Source: an uncultured Acetatifactor sp. | Lineage (GTDB): Bacteria > Bacillota > Clostridia > Lachnospirales > Lachnospiraceae | Reading direction: 5' to 3' | Assembly (NCBI GenBank): GCA_947627115.1 | Contig: CANQUQ010000004.1 | Location: 62,001-126,000 of the forward strand | DNA: 64,000 nucleotides | Shown here: positions 43,615 to 52,170 of the stretch, piece after piece | Position numbering within the stretch: the first letter of the stretch is position 1 | Layout: every line of letters begins with the position of its first letter | Program-made: the position numbers and the translations under genes | Notes under the pieces: model-generated | What the model was told of the DNA's origin: nothing | The model's database searches: none | The model's input: only the letters and a program-made list of their open reading frames with translations

Positions 43615-44325
43615 TCATCCATCCGTATTTTCACGGTCGAACCAGGCTTTTTCCTTAAAGCTGACATATCTGTTGTCGCCTATGACAATGTGATCCAGCA
43701 GCGGAATGTCCATGATCTCACTCAGTCTTCTGACGTTTTCGGTCAGCTCGATATCGGCCCTGCTGGGCGTGGGATCTCCGCTGGGATGGTTGTGGACGAG
43801 CAGAATATTGACCGCCCTGCGCTCGACGGCCTCCATAAATATCTCTCTCGGAGAGATCAGGGCCATTCTGACACTGCCCTCGGACAACTGTTTCTCGGCG
43901 ATCAGCTGTCCCTTGGAATCCAGACAGACGAGGATCACGCACTCCGTGCGCCTGTGCCGGAGCTTTTCCATGAAGTACCCGGCCACCTGGCCGGAGCTGT
44001 GGAAGTTCAGCCCCACGCTGGCGGACGCCGTGCTCATCCTCTTTGTGAGCTCCGCCAGACTTTTCAGCTTGACGGCCTTGACCTGGCCGATCCCCTTGAT
44101 GCTGGTCAGCTCCTCCAGCGTCACATTATGAAGCCCCAGCAGCCCCTCTCTCGGATATCGGGCAAGGCTGAGCACCTGCTCGGCGAGCTGCAGAGCGCTC
44201 TTTTCCCTGGTGCCTGTGCGGATAATGATCGCCAGAAGCTCTCCCTCCGTCAGATTTTCGGGGCCGAATCGCAGGAATCTCTCATAGGGAAGTTCCTGAG
44301 GCGTATTTTTTGGGTGTTCTCTCAT
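43615..44325 (-). CDS. radC: RadC/MPN (JAB) domain protein
   Basis: The 236-residue protein has an N-terminal helix-hairpin-helix region (LLGLHNVTLEELTSIKGIGQVKA, split as LHNV and IKGIGQVKA) and a C-terminal MPN domain with the metal motif HNHPSGDPTPSRAD (His-x-His and Asp). Despite its name the role of RadC in repair is unsettled. It lies upstream of mreB with no overlap once the TTG start of mreB is used. Confidence 0.93.
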   Translation of the reverse strand: MREHPKNTPQELPYERFLRFGPENLTEGELLAIIIRTGTREKSALQLAEQVLSLARYPREGLLGLHNVTLEELTSIKGIGQVKAVKLKSLAELTKRMSTASASVGLNFHSSGQVAGYFMEKLRHRRTECVILVCLDSKGQLIAEKQLSEGSVRMALISPREIFMEAVERRAVNILLVHNHPSGDPTPSRADIELTENVRRLSEIMDIPLLDHIVIGDNRYVSFKEKAWFDRENTDG

Positions 44326-44403
44326 GCGTCTCCTTTCATCCTTCTCCGACGCACACAGAAACCGGTCGCACCGTTTTCGGTCCCGGACGGACCGCAGACG
44401 GCT

Positions 44404-44643
44404 CTACCGGATAAAGCGGTACACTACCAGCGCGATCACCACGCCGATCACACTGGCGATGGTGATGTGGATCGTCAGCCCGAAGGTCAGTACGAAAAAT
44501 CCGAGATCCAGCACCACCGGCGAGCTCAGGCCGAACGACTGGCCGTAGTTCAGAAAGCTTCCGTCAAAAAAGGTTCCGATGAACCTGCCGATGACAAAGC
44601 CGGTCAGAACAAGAAGTACCAATACCCAGTTTATCCTCTTCAA
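44404..44643 (-). CDS. DUF4321 small membrane protein
   Basis: The 79-residue protein has two membrane helices (about 6-28 and 46-75) with a conserved loop, GRFIGTFFDGSFLNYGQSF. Such genes lie beside radC/mreB in clostridia and match DUF4321 as I recall it; function is unknown. The 155 bases upstream (44644-44798) hold nothing further that I can identify. Confidence 0.7.
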   Translation of the reverse strand: MKRINWVLVLLVLTGFVIGRFIGTFFDGSFLNYGQSFGLSSPVVLDLGFFVLTFGLTIHITIASVIGVVIALVVYRFIR

Positions 44644-44798
44644 AATATTTCCTCATTCTTTCTTTGGTATTTCAAAATGCGGTATGGCATGTCCGCTGTC
44701 CGGGCGGAAATGTACTTCATACGCCTTTATATAGTACCACAAAATGGCAGGACTGTACACAAAAATCATATAATTATTTTTGACGTTTTTCTACAAAA

Positions 44799-46097
44799 TC
44801 ATCTCTTCAGCGCCTGCTCGGATACGATCCCCGCATCCACCAGCGCCTGCAGCGATCTCAAAATGCCGAATTTTGCGTGCTGCCAGGTGAGACCGCCCTG
44901 AAAGTAGACATTGTAGGGGGGCCTTATGGGGCCGTCTGCCGAGAGCTCGATGGAGGAACCGGAGACGAACGTCCCCGCCGCCATGATCACCTGGGAGTCA
45001 TATCCCGGCATGTCCCAGGGCTGGGGCGTGACGTGGCTGTCCACCGGCGAGCCGGACTGAATTCCCTGACAGAAGGCGATAACGGCCTCCGGATCGTTGA
45101 AGGTGATCGCCTGAATGATATCGTGTCTGCTCTCCGCACCGTCGGGGACTACCGCGTAGCCCAGCTGTCCGTAGAGGTTGGCCGCAAAGACGGCTGCCTT
45201 CAGAGCGGATGCGGTGACGGTGGGCGCCAGGAACAGTCCCTGATAAAGGTCCTTCAGTATCCCCAGCGAAGCGCCGACCTCCTTTGCCAGGCCGGGCGAG
45301 GTCAGACGGCTGGCCGCATTCGCGACACATTCTCCTGTCCCGGCGATATACCCGCCTGTGGGCGCAAGACCGCCGCCCGGATTTTTGATCAGAGATCCCA
45401 CCACCATATCCGCGCCCACATCGCTCGGCTCTGCCGTTTCCACGAACTCTCCGTAGCAGTTGTCGACCATACAGATAATATCCGGTCGGATGCCCTTTAT
45501 AAAGGCGATCAGTTCGCCGATCCCCGCCACGGAGAGCGTGGGCCTGGTCTGATAGCCTTTGGAGCGCTGAATGGTCACAAGCCGGGTGCGGTCATTGATA
45601 TTTTTCCGGATATTATCGTAGTCAAAGCCGCCGTCGGGGAGAAGCTCCACCTGTCTGTAGGAGATGCCGTACTCCGCCAGAGAGCCTCTGGACGGGCGGA
45701 TGCCTATCACCTCCTCCAGGGTATCGTAGGGCTTTCCCACCGGGGACAACAGCTCGTCTCCGGGCCGGAGGTTGCTGAGAAGGGCCAGCGCCAGCGCGTG
45801 AGTGCCGCAGGTGATCTGGGGACGCACCAGCGCGTCCTCGGTGTGAAATACCCTTGCGTATACCTCCTCCAGGGTATCCCTGCCGAGATCGTTGTATCCG
45901 TAGCCCGTGGTCCCAAGAAGGCACGCCTCGCTGACCCGGCATTCCTGCATCGCCCGGACGACCTTCAGCTGATTGTACTCTGCCGTTTCGTCGATCTGTT
46001 CAAAACGCTTACTAAGTTTTTCCAGGATTCCGGTCCCGTATTCATACACAGCCCCACAAATGCCCATGGAGGCGTAGAGTTCTTTCAGTCCGTCCAT
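44799..46097 (-). CDS. Methionine gamma-lyase family protein (YnbB/'aluminium resistance')
   Basis: The 432-residue protein is a fold-type I PLP enzyme: ITCGTHALALALL near residue 95, PVGKPYDTLEEVIG, the Asp in CMVDNCYGEFVE and the PLP Lys in VGSLIKNPGGGLAPTGGY (about 245). This family is annotated as methionine gamma-lyase or aluminium resistance protein and occurs next to miaA/hfq or lexA in Firmicutes; its true substrate is not established. It follows miaA by 18 bases and is probably co-transcribed. Confidence 0.88.
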   Translation of the reverse strand: MDGLKELYASMGICGAVYEYGTGILEKLSKRFEQIDETAEYNQLKVVRAMQECRVSEACLLGTTGYGYNDLGRDTLEEVYARVFHTEDALVRPQITCGTHALALALLSNLRPGDELLSPVGKPYDTLEEVIGIRPSRGSLAEYGISYRQVELLPDGGFDYDNIRKNINDRTRLVTIQRSKGYQTRPTLSVAGIGELIAFIKGIRPDIICMVDNCYGEFVETAEPSDVGADMVVGSLIKNPGGGLAPTGGYIAGTGECVANAASRLTSPGLAKEVGASLGILKDLYQGLFLAPTVTASALKAAVFAANLYGQLGYAVVPDGAESRHDIIQAITFNDPEAVIAFCQGIQSGSPVDSHVTPQPWDMPGYDSQVIMAAGTFVSGSSIELSADGPIRPPYNVYFQGGLTWQHAKFGILRSLQALVDAGIVSEQALKR

Positions 46098-46115
46098 TCT
46101 GTCTCCTTTCGTCTG

Positions 46116-47135
46116 TCAAAAGCTGCGGAAGCCGTCTCTGCCCCTGCCGATATTTTCATCCCGGCTGCCGGGGCTGATGCCTGTTTCTTCCAGCCGGGCC
46201 AGCATGTATGCCAGGATACGGTCTTCATCGTAAGCGAAATCGTACTTATTCACCCAGATCACATCCCTTTCCCGGCGGAACCAGGTGAGTTGCCTCTTGG
46301 CGAAACGGCGGGTGTTCTGCTTGATCAGGGCCACGGCCTCCTCGTAGGTGGTCTCCCCGTCCAGCCATGCAAGCATTTCCTTGTATCCGAGGCCCTGCAT
46401 GGAGACCATATCACGGGTGCAGCCCATTTCCCGCAAGCGCCTCACCTCGTCTGCCAGTCCCGTCTCCAGCATTTCGTCCACCCGCTGTTCAATGCGCTGA
46501 TAGAGTCGGTCCCGCGTATCGTTCAGAACAAAGTAACAGGACCGGTAAGCACTGGATTTTTGACGCTGCTCTTCGTTGTGTCCGGATATGGGCATCCCGG
46601 TCAGGTGATAAAATTCCAGAGCGCGGATGACACGCTTTTTGTTGTTGGCATGGATCGCCTGCGCGGAAGCCGGGTCCGTCTCTGCGAGAAGCCGGTGCAG
46701 GTACTCCGGGCCCTTTTCCTCTGCCAGCCGTTCCAGACAGGCCCTGTATTCGGGATCCTCCCTGTCCGCGGCAAAGTCGATATTTCTCAGGAGCGCCTGA
46801 ATATAAAATCCGGTGCCGCCCGTCACAATGGGAATGCGGCCCCGGCGATAGATCTCCCTCAGGCACTCCTCGCACCTCTGCTTGAAGATTACCACATTGA
46901 AGGGCTCGCGTGGGTCCAGGATATCGATCATGTGGTGGGGAATGCCCTGCATCTCCTCCGGTGTAATCTTGGCCGAACCGATATCCATGTGGCGGTACAC
47001 CTGCATGGAGTCGGCGGAGACGATCTCGCCGTCCACGGCCTTCGCCAGAGCGACGGAAAGCTTTGTCTTGCCGACGGCGGTAGGGCCCGTAAGGACGATC
47101 ATGGGAAGCTCCTGCTGTTTCTGATTTCCGATCAA
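46116..47135 (-). CDS. miaA: tRNA dimethylallyltransferase
   Basis: The 339-residue protein has P-loop VLTGPTAVGKTKLS, DSMQVYRHMDIG, VTGGTGFYIQALL and KRQLTWFRRE, all MiaA landmarks. It adds the isopentenyl group to A37, the substrate on which MiaB (encoded at 52164) then acts. It overlaps the mutL stop by four bases (ATGA). The product is slightly longer than E. coli MiaA at the C-terminus. Confidence 0.96.
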   Translation of the reverse strand: MIGNQKQQELPMIVLTGPTAVGKTKLSVALAKAVDGEIVSADSMQVYRHMDIGSAKITPEEMQGIPHHMIDILDPREPFNVVIFKQRCEECLREIYRRGRIPIVTGGTGFYIQALLRNIDFAADREDPEYRACLERLAEEKGPEYLHRLLAETDPASAQAIHANNKKRVIRALEFYHLTGMPISGHNEEQRQKSSAYRSCYFVLNDTRDRLYQRIEQRVDEMLETGLADEVRRLREMGCTRDMVSMQGLGYKEMLAWLDGETTYEEAVALIKQNTRRFAKRQLTWFRRERDVIWVNKYDFAYDEDRILAYMLARLEETGISPGSRDENIGRGRDGFRSF

Positions 47136-49156
47136 TTCACTATCCTCTTAAACTTTTTTTCCATCTCGTGTCTGGTCATGGAGACAATCGTCGGCCTGCC
47201 GTGAGGACAGTTATAGGGATTGTCCAGCGACAGAAGCTCGTCGATCAGCGCCTCGGCCTCCGGCACGCTCAGAAGGTGATTCCCCTTGACGGCGGCCTTG
47301 CAGGACATGGACGCGATCTTCTCCTCGATGACCCGGATTTCTCCGAAACCGTTCCCGTCCGCCAGCCGGTCCAGCACCTCCAGGAACATTTCACGCTCGT
47401 TGCAGCCGTACAGATCCGCCGGCACACTGCGGAGGGCATACTCGTTCCCGCCAAAGGACTCCACCTCAAAGCCCATCCGGAGGAACGTATCCAGGTGTTC
47501 CCGCAGGACGGCCTCCTCCTGCCCGGAGAGGCTCACGATCACCGGCGGCATCAGCGCCTGGGACACAATGCTTTTTTCGCGGTACTGCCTCATCAGCCTC
47601 TCATAATTCACCTTCTCGTGGGCGGCGTGCTGATCGATCATCAGGAGCCTGTCCTCATACTGGATCAGCCAGTAGGTCTCGAACACCTGGCCTATGACGC
47701 GGAAACGGGAACGGTTATCCTGGGTGAGGATCTTTTCCTCGAAGAGATCCAGCTGAGCGGCGTCAGCGAGATCCGGCTGAACTGCTCCGGCAAGACCCGG
47801 CTGAGCGGCATCGGCGAGACCCGGCTGAACTGCTCCGGCAAGATTCGGTTGAGCGGCCTCGGCAAGATTCGGCTGAACTGCATCGGCATGCCCCGGCTGA
47901 ACTGCTCCGACAGCGGTCTTTGCAGGGTTTTCCACCAAATTGGCCGAAAATTCGTCCTTCTTTGCGCGGTCCCATGCGGGATTTTGAATGAAATCCTGCA
48001 ATTTAGGGCGTTCCGCGGCGTATTCCGTCTCCTCCATGAGACGGAATTCCTCCGCGCGGCGCTTCTCGAAGGGCTCCGGCGTATGCCGCCGTTCCTGCTC
48101 GCGTTTTTCCTGCCGCTCGGCGGCTCTCTGCTCCCTGTCAGAGTCCATGTGCGCTTCGGGGATCATTTCCCTGCTGTGCAGGGCTTCGTGCACCGCCTCC
48201 GACAGAAAGCGCGCAAGGTCGATCCCGTCCCGGAAGCGCACGTCCATTTTGGTGGGATGCACGTTCACGTCCACCTGCCTGGTGTCCATTGTGATATGCA
48301 GCACGCACAGGGGAAATTTATGCTGCATCAGATATTCCTTATAGCCCTCCTCTATGGCCTTTGCCACGACGCTGCTGTGGATGAAGCGGCCGTTGATGAA
48401 ATAGATCTCAAAATTGCGGTTCGAGCGCACGGCTTCCGGTCTCCCCAGATAGCCCTCGACCTTTATCCCGTCCTGCGACGCCTGAATGGGGATCAGCGCG
48501 TTGGCCGCTTCCCGGCCATAGATCCGGTAGACGACTTCCTTCAGGTCCCCGCTTCCTGAGGTGTGGAATTTCAGCTGGTTCCCCACGGACAGCTTAAAGG
48601 AAACGTCGGGTCGCGACAGAGCCAGATGCTCCATCAGATCCACGATATAACTGCCCTCGGTGGCGGGCTGTTTCAAAAATTTCCGGCGCACGGGAGTGTT
48701 GAAAAAGAGGTTGCGCACCAGAAAGGTCGTGCCGTCGGGAGCGCCCACCTCCTCAAGACCGACTTCCCTGGCGCCCTCCAGAAGGATCCGGCTCCCGGTA
48801 ATGCAGTCTCTTGCTTTCGTGATCACCTCCACCTTTGACACGGCGGCGATGCTGGAGAGAGCTTCCCCCCGAAAGCCGAGACTGGAGATGCGGGACAGAT
48901 CCGACGCATCCCCGATCTTGCTGGTGGCGTGGCGCAAAAAGGCCGTGCGGAGCTGATCGCGCTCCATGCCGCAGCCGTTGTCCGTGACGCGGATAAACTC
49001 GATGCCGCCCTCCCGTATCTCCACGGTGACGGCGTCCGCGCCGGCATCGATCGCGTTCTCCACCAGCTCCTTCACCACGCTGGAAGGCCGCTCCACCACC
49101 TCGCCCGCCGCGATCTTATCTATGGTCTCCGAATCCAGAACATGTATTTGTGCCAT
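47132..49156 (-). CDS. mutL: DNA mismatch repair protein MutL with endonuclease motif
   Basis: The 674-residue protein has a GHKL ATPase domain (about 1-330; IAAGEVVERPSSVVKELVENA, DNGCGM, GFRGEAL), a linker and a C-terminal endonuclease domain with MIDQHAAHEKVNYERL (the DQHAx2Ex4E motif), CKAAVKG and CPHGRPT. The endonuclease motif means strand incision does not need MutH. The linker (about 409-469) has seven eight-residue repeats (xAxQPxLA) and ends AAQLDLFEE, whose QLDLF matches the beta-clamp-binding consensus QL[SD]LF. It is in the mutS-mutL-miaA series. Confidence 0.96.
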   Translation of the reverse strand: MAQIHVLDSETIDKIAAGEVVERPSSVVKELVENAIDAGADAVTVEIREGGIEFIRVTDNGCGMERDQLRTAFLRHATSKIGDASDLSRISSLGFRGEALSSIAAVSKVEVITKARDCITGSRILLEGAREVGLEEVGAPDGTTFLVRNLFFNTPVRRKFLKQPATEGSYIVDLMEHLALSRPDVSFKLSVGNQLKFHTSGSGDLKEVVYRIYGREAANALIPIQASQDGIKVEGYLGRPEAVRSNRNFEIYFINGRFIHSSVVAKAIEEGYKEYLMQHKFPLCVLHITMDTRQVDVNVHPTKMDVRFRDGIDLARFLSEAVHEALHSREMIPEAHMDSDREQRAAERQEKREQERRHTPEPFEKRRAEEFRLMEETEYAAERPKLQDFIQNPAWDRAKKDEFSANLVENPAKTAVGAVQPGHADAVQPNLAEAAQPNLAGAVQPGLADAAQPGLAGAVQPDLADAAQLDLFEEKILTQDNRSRFRVIGQVFETYWLIQYEDRLLMIDQHAAHEKVNYERLMRQYREKSIVSQALMPPVIVSLSGQEEAVLREHLDTFLRMGFEVESFGGNEYALRSVPADLYGCNEREMFLEVLDRLADGNGFGEIRVIEEKIASMSCKAAVKGNHLLSVPEAEALIDELLSLDNPYNCPHGRPTIVSMTRHEMEKKFKRIVN
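47749..47925 (-). repeat. 24-bp coding minisatellite in the mutL linker
   Basis: Seven copies of an eight-residue unit such as GAVQPGLA/DAAQPGLA. The DNA shows near-identical 24- and 48-bp blocks, so copy number is probably unstable between strains. Confidence 0.85.
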
Positions 49157-49208
49157 CGTTCCCTCCCTGCCCCAGAAACTGTTCTCAGAAAATCTCAGAA
49201 ATACCGAT

Positions 49209-51884
49209 CTACCATCTGTTCTTGAGCTTATTCTGGAGCCTGTACAGCGTATTCAGCGCATCAAGCGGAGACAACGTATTCACCTCGATCTCCATGAGCT
49301 CCTTTATGACATCTTCGTCAGTTACGGTATCAAATAATGACATCTGCGCCAGATCGACCTCGTCCAATCGGGGCTGTCTGGCCGTCTTTCCGTCATCCTT
49401 CACATCCACTGTGATGCTTTGTATCTTTTCGATAATATCGTTGTCCGTGAGCTGCTCCACGATCTCCTTCGCCCGGTCGATGACCATGTCCGGCACGCCG
49501 GCAAGCTTTGCCACCTGAATGCCGTAGCTTTTATCCGCGCTCCCCTTGATGATCTTTCTCAGGAAGACAATATCGTCTCCTGACTCCTTCACGGCGATGC
49601 AGTAATTGTTCACATTGTGCATCTTGCCCTCCAGTTCTGTCAGCTCATGGTAATGGGTGGCGAAGAGCGTCTTTGCCCCCAGGAGCTTCCGGTTGCTGAT
49701 GTGTTCAATCACGGCCCAGGCAATGCTCAGACCGTCAAAGGTAGACGTGCCTCTGCCGATCTCATCCAGTATCAGCAGGCTGTTGGAGGTGGCATTCCTC
49801 AGAATATTTGCCACTTCGTTCATCTCCACCATAAAGGTGGACTGTCCGCTGGCCAGATCGTCGGAGGCGCCCACGCGGGTAAATATCCTGTCCACAATGC
49901 CGATATCCGCACTCCTTGCAGGTACAAAGCATCCGATCTGGGCCATCAGAACGATCAGGGCCGTCTGGCGCATATAGGTGGATTTGCCCGCCATGTTGGG
50001 GCCTGTGATCACACTGATGCAATGGCTGCCGTTGTCCAGATAGGTGTCGTTCGCGATGAAAAGGTCATTGCTGATCATCTGTTCTACCACAGGATGGCGC
50101 CCGTCCTTGATGTCGATGATGCCCTTTTCGTTCAGTTTGGGACGCACATAGTGATTTCTCTCGGAGACAAGAGACAGGGAAGCATATACGTCCAGTCTGG
50201 CGATGGCCTTAGCGGTCCTCTGAATACGTTCCAGCTCCAGGGCGACGGAATCGCGGATCTTGCAGAAAAGATCGTATTCCAGAGCGGTCAGCTTGTCCTC
50301 CGCATTTAATATCGTGTCCTCCAGCTCCTTCAGCCGGGGCGTCGTATAGCGCTCTGCATTTGCAAGAGTCTGCTTCCGGATATAGTCTTCGGGCACCAGA
50401 TCCCGGTAGGAGTTGGTCACCTCAAAGTAATAGCCGAAGACCTTGTTGTATTTGATCCGCAGATTCTTGATGCCGGTGCGCTCTCTGTCCTGCTCTTCCA
50501 GCTCGGCCAGCCACTGCTTGCCGTCCCTCTTGGCGCTGCGCAGCATATCGATGGTCTCGTCGAAGCCGTCCCTGATCATACCGCCCTCCCGGATCGTCAC
50601 CGGCGGCTCCTCCTCGATGGAGGAACGAATCAGCTCATAAACGTCCTCAAGTCCGTCGATCTCATTCTCAATGTCTGAGAGCGCCTGCCCCGAAAAGCTC
50701 TTTAATACCTTTTTGATGGCAGGGAGCATTTCCAGGGAATTGCGGAACGCTATGAAGTCCCTGGGGTTGGCGGTCTTGTAGGTCACCTTGCTCAGCAGCC
50801 GTTCCAGGTCATAGATGGGGTTCAGATATTCTCTCAGCTCATCTCTTGAGATACTGTCTTTGTTCAATTCCTCCAGGGCATCCAGCCGCTGCTCCATCTC
50901 CGCCCGGTCGATCAGAGGCTGTTCCAGCATGCTGCGCAGCAGTCTTCCGCCCATGGCGGTCCTGGTCCTATCCAGCACGCCCAAAAGAGAGCCCCTCTTC
51001 TGCTTTTCGCGCAGGGTCTCGGTGAGCTCAAGATTCCGCCTTGTGGCGCTGTCCAAGAGCATATATTTGTTGGTCAGGTAGGGATAGATATGAGTAAAGT
51101 GGGCGAGGTCTGTCTTCTGGGTGTCATAAAGATACTGAAGCAGCGCGCCCGCAGCCAGCATGCCCACCGGAAATTCGTCAATGCCGAGCCCCGCCAGGGA
51201 GCTCACCTTAAAATGCTTCAGCAGGGCCTTCCTGCAGCCGTCGTCGTCGAACATGTGCGGTTCCAGAACATTTACGGAAATGTGGTATTTCTCCCGCAGA
51301 CCTTTTATATCAAAACCGCTGACGACGAAGGCGTCGTTGTGAATGATCTCGGAGGGCTCGTACTTCATCAGCTCGTCGTTCAGCTTCTTAAGGTCCTCCA
51401 CCTCGGTCAGATAATAGTCGCCGGTAGTCACGTCTGCCACGGAAATGCCGATTTTGGTCGGGGTGTAGACGATGCTCATAAGAAAATTGTTCCTGGATTC
51501 CTCCAGCGACTGGACATTCAGGTTGGTGCCGGGAGTCACGATCCGGATGACCTCCCGTTTTACCAGGCCTTTTGCGAGCCGGGGATCCTCCATCTGTTCC
51601 CCGATGGCCACCTTGTACCCTTTGTTGACCAACTTGGTCAAGTATGTATCCACCGCATGATAAGGCACGCCGCACATGGGAGCGCGCTCCTCCAGGCCGC
51701 AGGCCTTTCCGGTGAGCGTCAGCTCCAGCTCTCTGGAGGCAGTGACGGCGTCCTCAAAAAACATCTCATAGAAGTCCCCCAGTCTGTAAAAAAGGATACA
51801 GTCGGGATACTGTTTTTTCGTCTCCATATATTGCTGCATCATGGGAGTAAGGTCTTCCATGGGAATTTTGTCCGTGTCCGACAT
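49209..51884 (-). CDS. mutS: DNA mismatch repair protein MutS
   Basis: The 891-residue protein has mismatch-recognition motif YRLGDFYEMFFEDA (Phe-x-Glu), the lever domains, P-loop GPNMAGKSTYMRQ, LLILDEIGRGTSTFDGL and a C-terminal tail with DLAQMSLFDTV (about 846), where QMSLF fits a beta-clamp-binding motif. I chose the ATG at 51884 (MSDTDKIPMEDLTPMM) with AGGAG ten bases upstream; a 31-codon in-frame extension to 51977 lacks similarity. The terminal domain continues to NKLKNRW. Confidence 0.97.
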   Translation of the reverse strand: MSDTDKIPMEDLTPMMQQYMETKKQYPDCILFYRLGDFYEMFFEDAVTASRELELTLTGKACGLEERAPMCGVPYHAVDTYLTKLVNKGYKVAIGEQMEDPRLAKGLVKREVIRIVTPGTNLNVQSLEESRNNFLMSIVYTPTKIGISVADVTTGDYYLTEVEDLKKLNDELMKYEPSEIIHNDAFVVSGFDIKGLREKYHISVNVLEPHMFDDDGCRKALLKHFKVSSLAGLGIDEFPVGMLAAGALLQYLYDTQKTDLAHFTHIYPYLTNKYMLLDSATRRNLELTETLREKQKRGSLLGVLDRTRTAMGGRLLRSMLEQPLIDRAEMEQRLDALEELNKDSISRDELREYLNPIYDLERLLSKVTYKTANPRDFIAFRNSLEMLPAIKKVLKSFSGQALSDIENEIDGLEDVYELIRSSIEEEPPVTIREGGMIRDGFDETIDMLRSAKRDGKQWLAELEEQDRERTGIKNLRIKYNKVFGYYFEVTNSYRDLVPEDYIRKQTLANAERYTTPRLKELEDTILNAEDKLTALEYDLFCKIRDSVALELERIQRTAKAIARLDVYASLSLVSERNHYVRPKLNEKGIIDIKDGRHPVVEQMISNDLFIANDTYLDNGSHCISVITGPNMAGKSTYMRQTALIVLMAQIGCFVPARSADIGIVDRIFTRVGASDDLASGQSTFMVEMNEVANILRNATSNSLLILDEIGRGTSTFDGLSIAWAVIEHISNRKLLGAKTLFATHYHELTELEGKMHNVNNYCIAVKESGDDIVFLRKIIKGSADKSYGIQVAKLAGVPDMVIDRAKEIVEQLTDNDIIEKIQSITVDVKDDGKTARQPRLDEVDLAQMSLFDTVTDEDVIKELMEIEVNTLSPLDALNTLYRLQNKLKNRW

Positions 51885-52026
51885 CGGTATTTCGCTCCTG
51901 TTCTGTGGGTGGATCTGAGTGGCATGCTGCTTATACAACGGAAAGGGCGAATGCACAATCCATTGCGCATTCGCCATGATTTTACCACAAAATCTTGTAT
52001 TTGTAAATCATCTCAGTTCTTCTTTT

Positions 52027-52170
52027 CCATGCAACTTTTCTCCCCAGTCAACTTCTCTCCCCAGTCAACTTCTCTCCCCAGTCAACTTCCCTTCCCATTC
52101 AACTTCTCTCCCATGCAACTTCTCCCCAGTCAACTTCTCTCCCCAGTCATCTTCCCTTCCCATTCAATTT
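52027..52170. repeat. 17-bp pyrimidine-rich minisatellite between miaB and mutS
   Basis: About eight imperfect copies of a unit close to CAACTTCTCTCCCCAGT, some shortened or with CCCTTCCCATT, running into the last codons of miaB. The motif GTCAA-TTCTC-CCC is shared with the 18-bp array at 10484. Confidence 0.8.

Noticed and set aside
43563..43667. N-terminal extension of MreB
   Set aside because: It overlaps radC, lacks MreB similarity, and a TTG with a good ribosome site starts the standard MANNAFGIDLG N-terminus.
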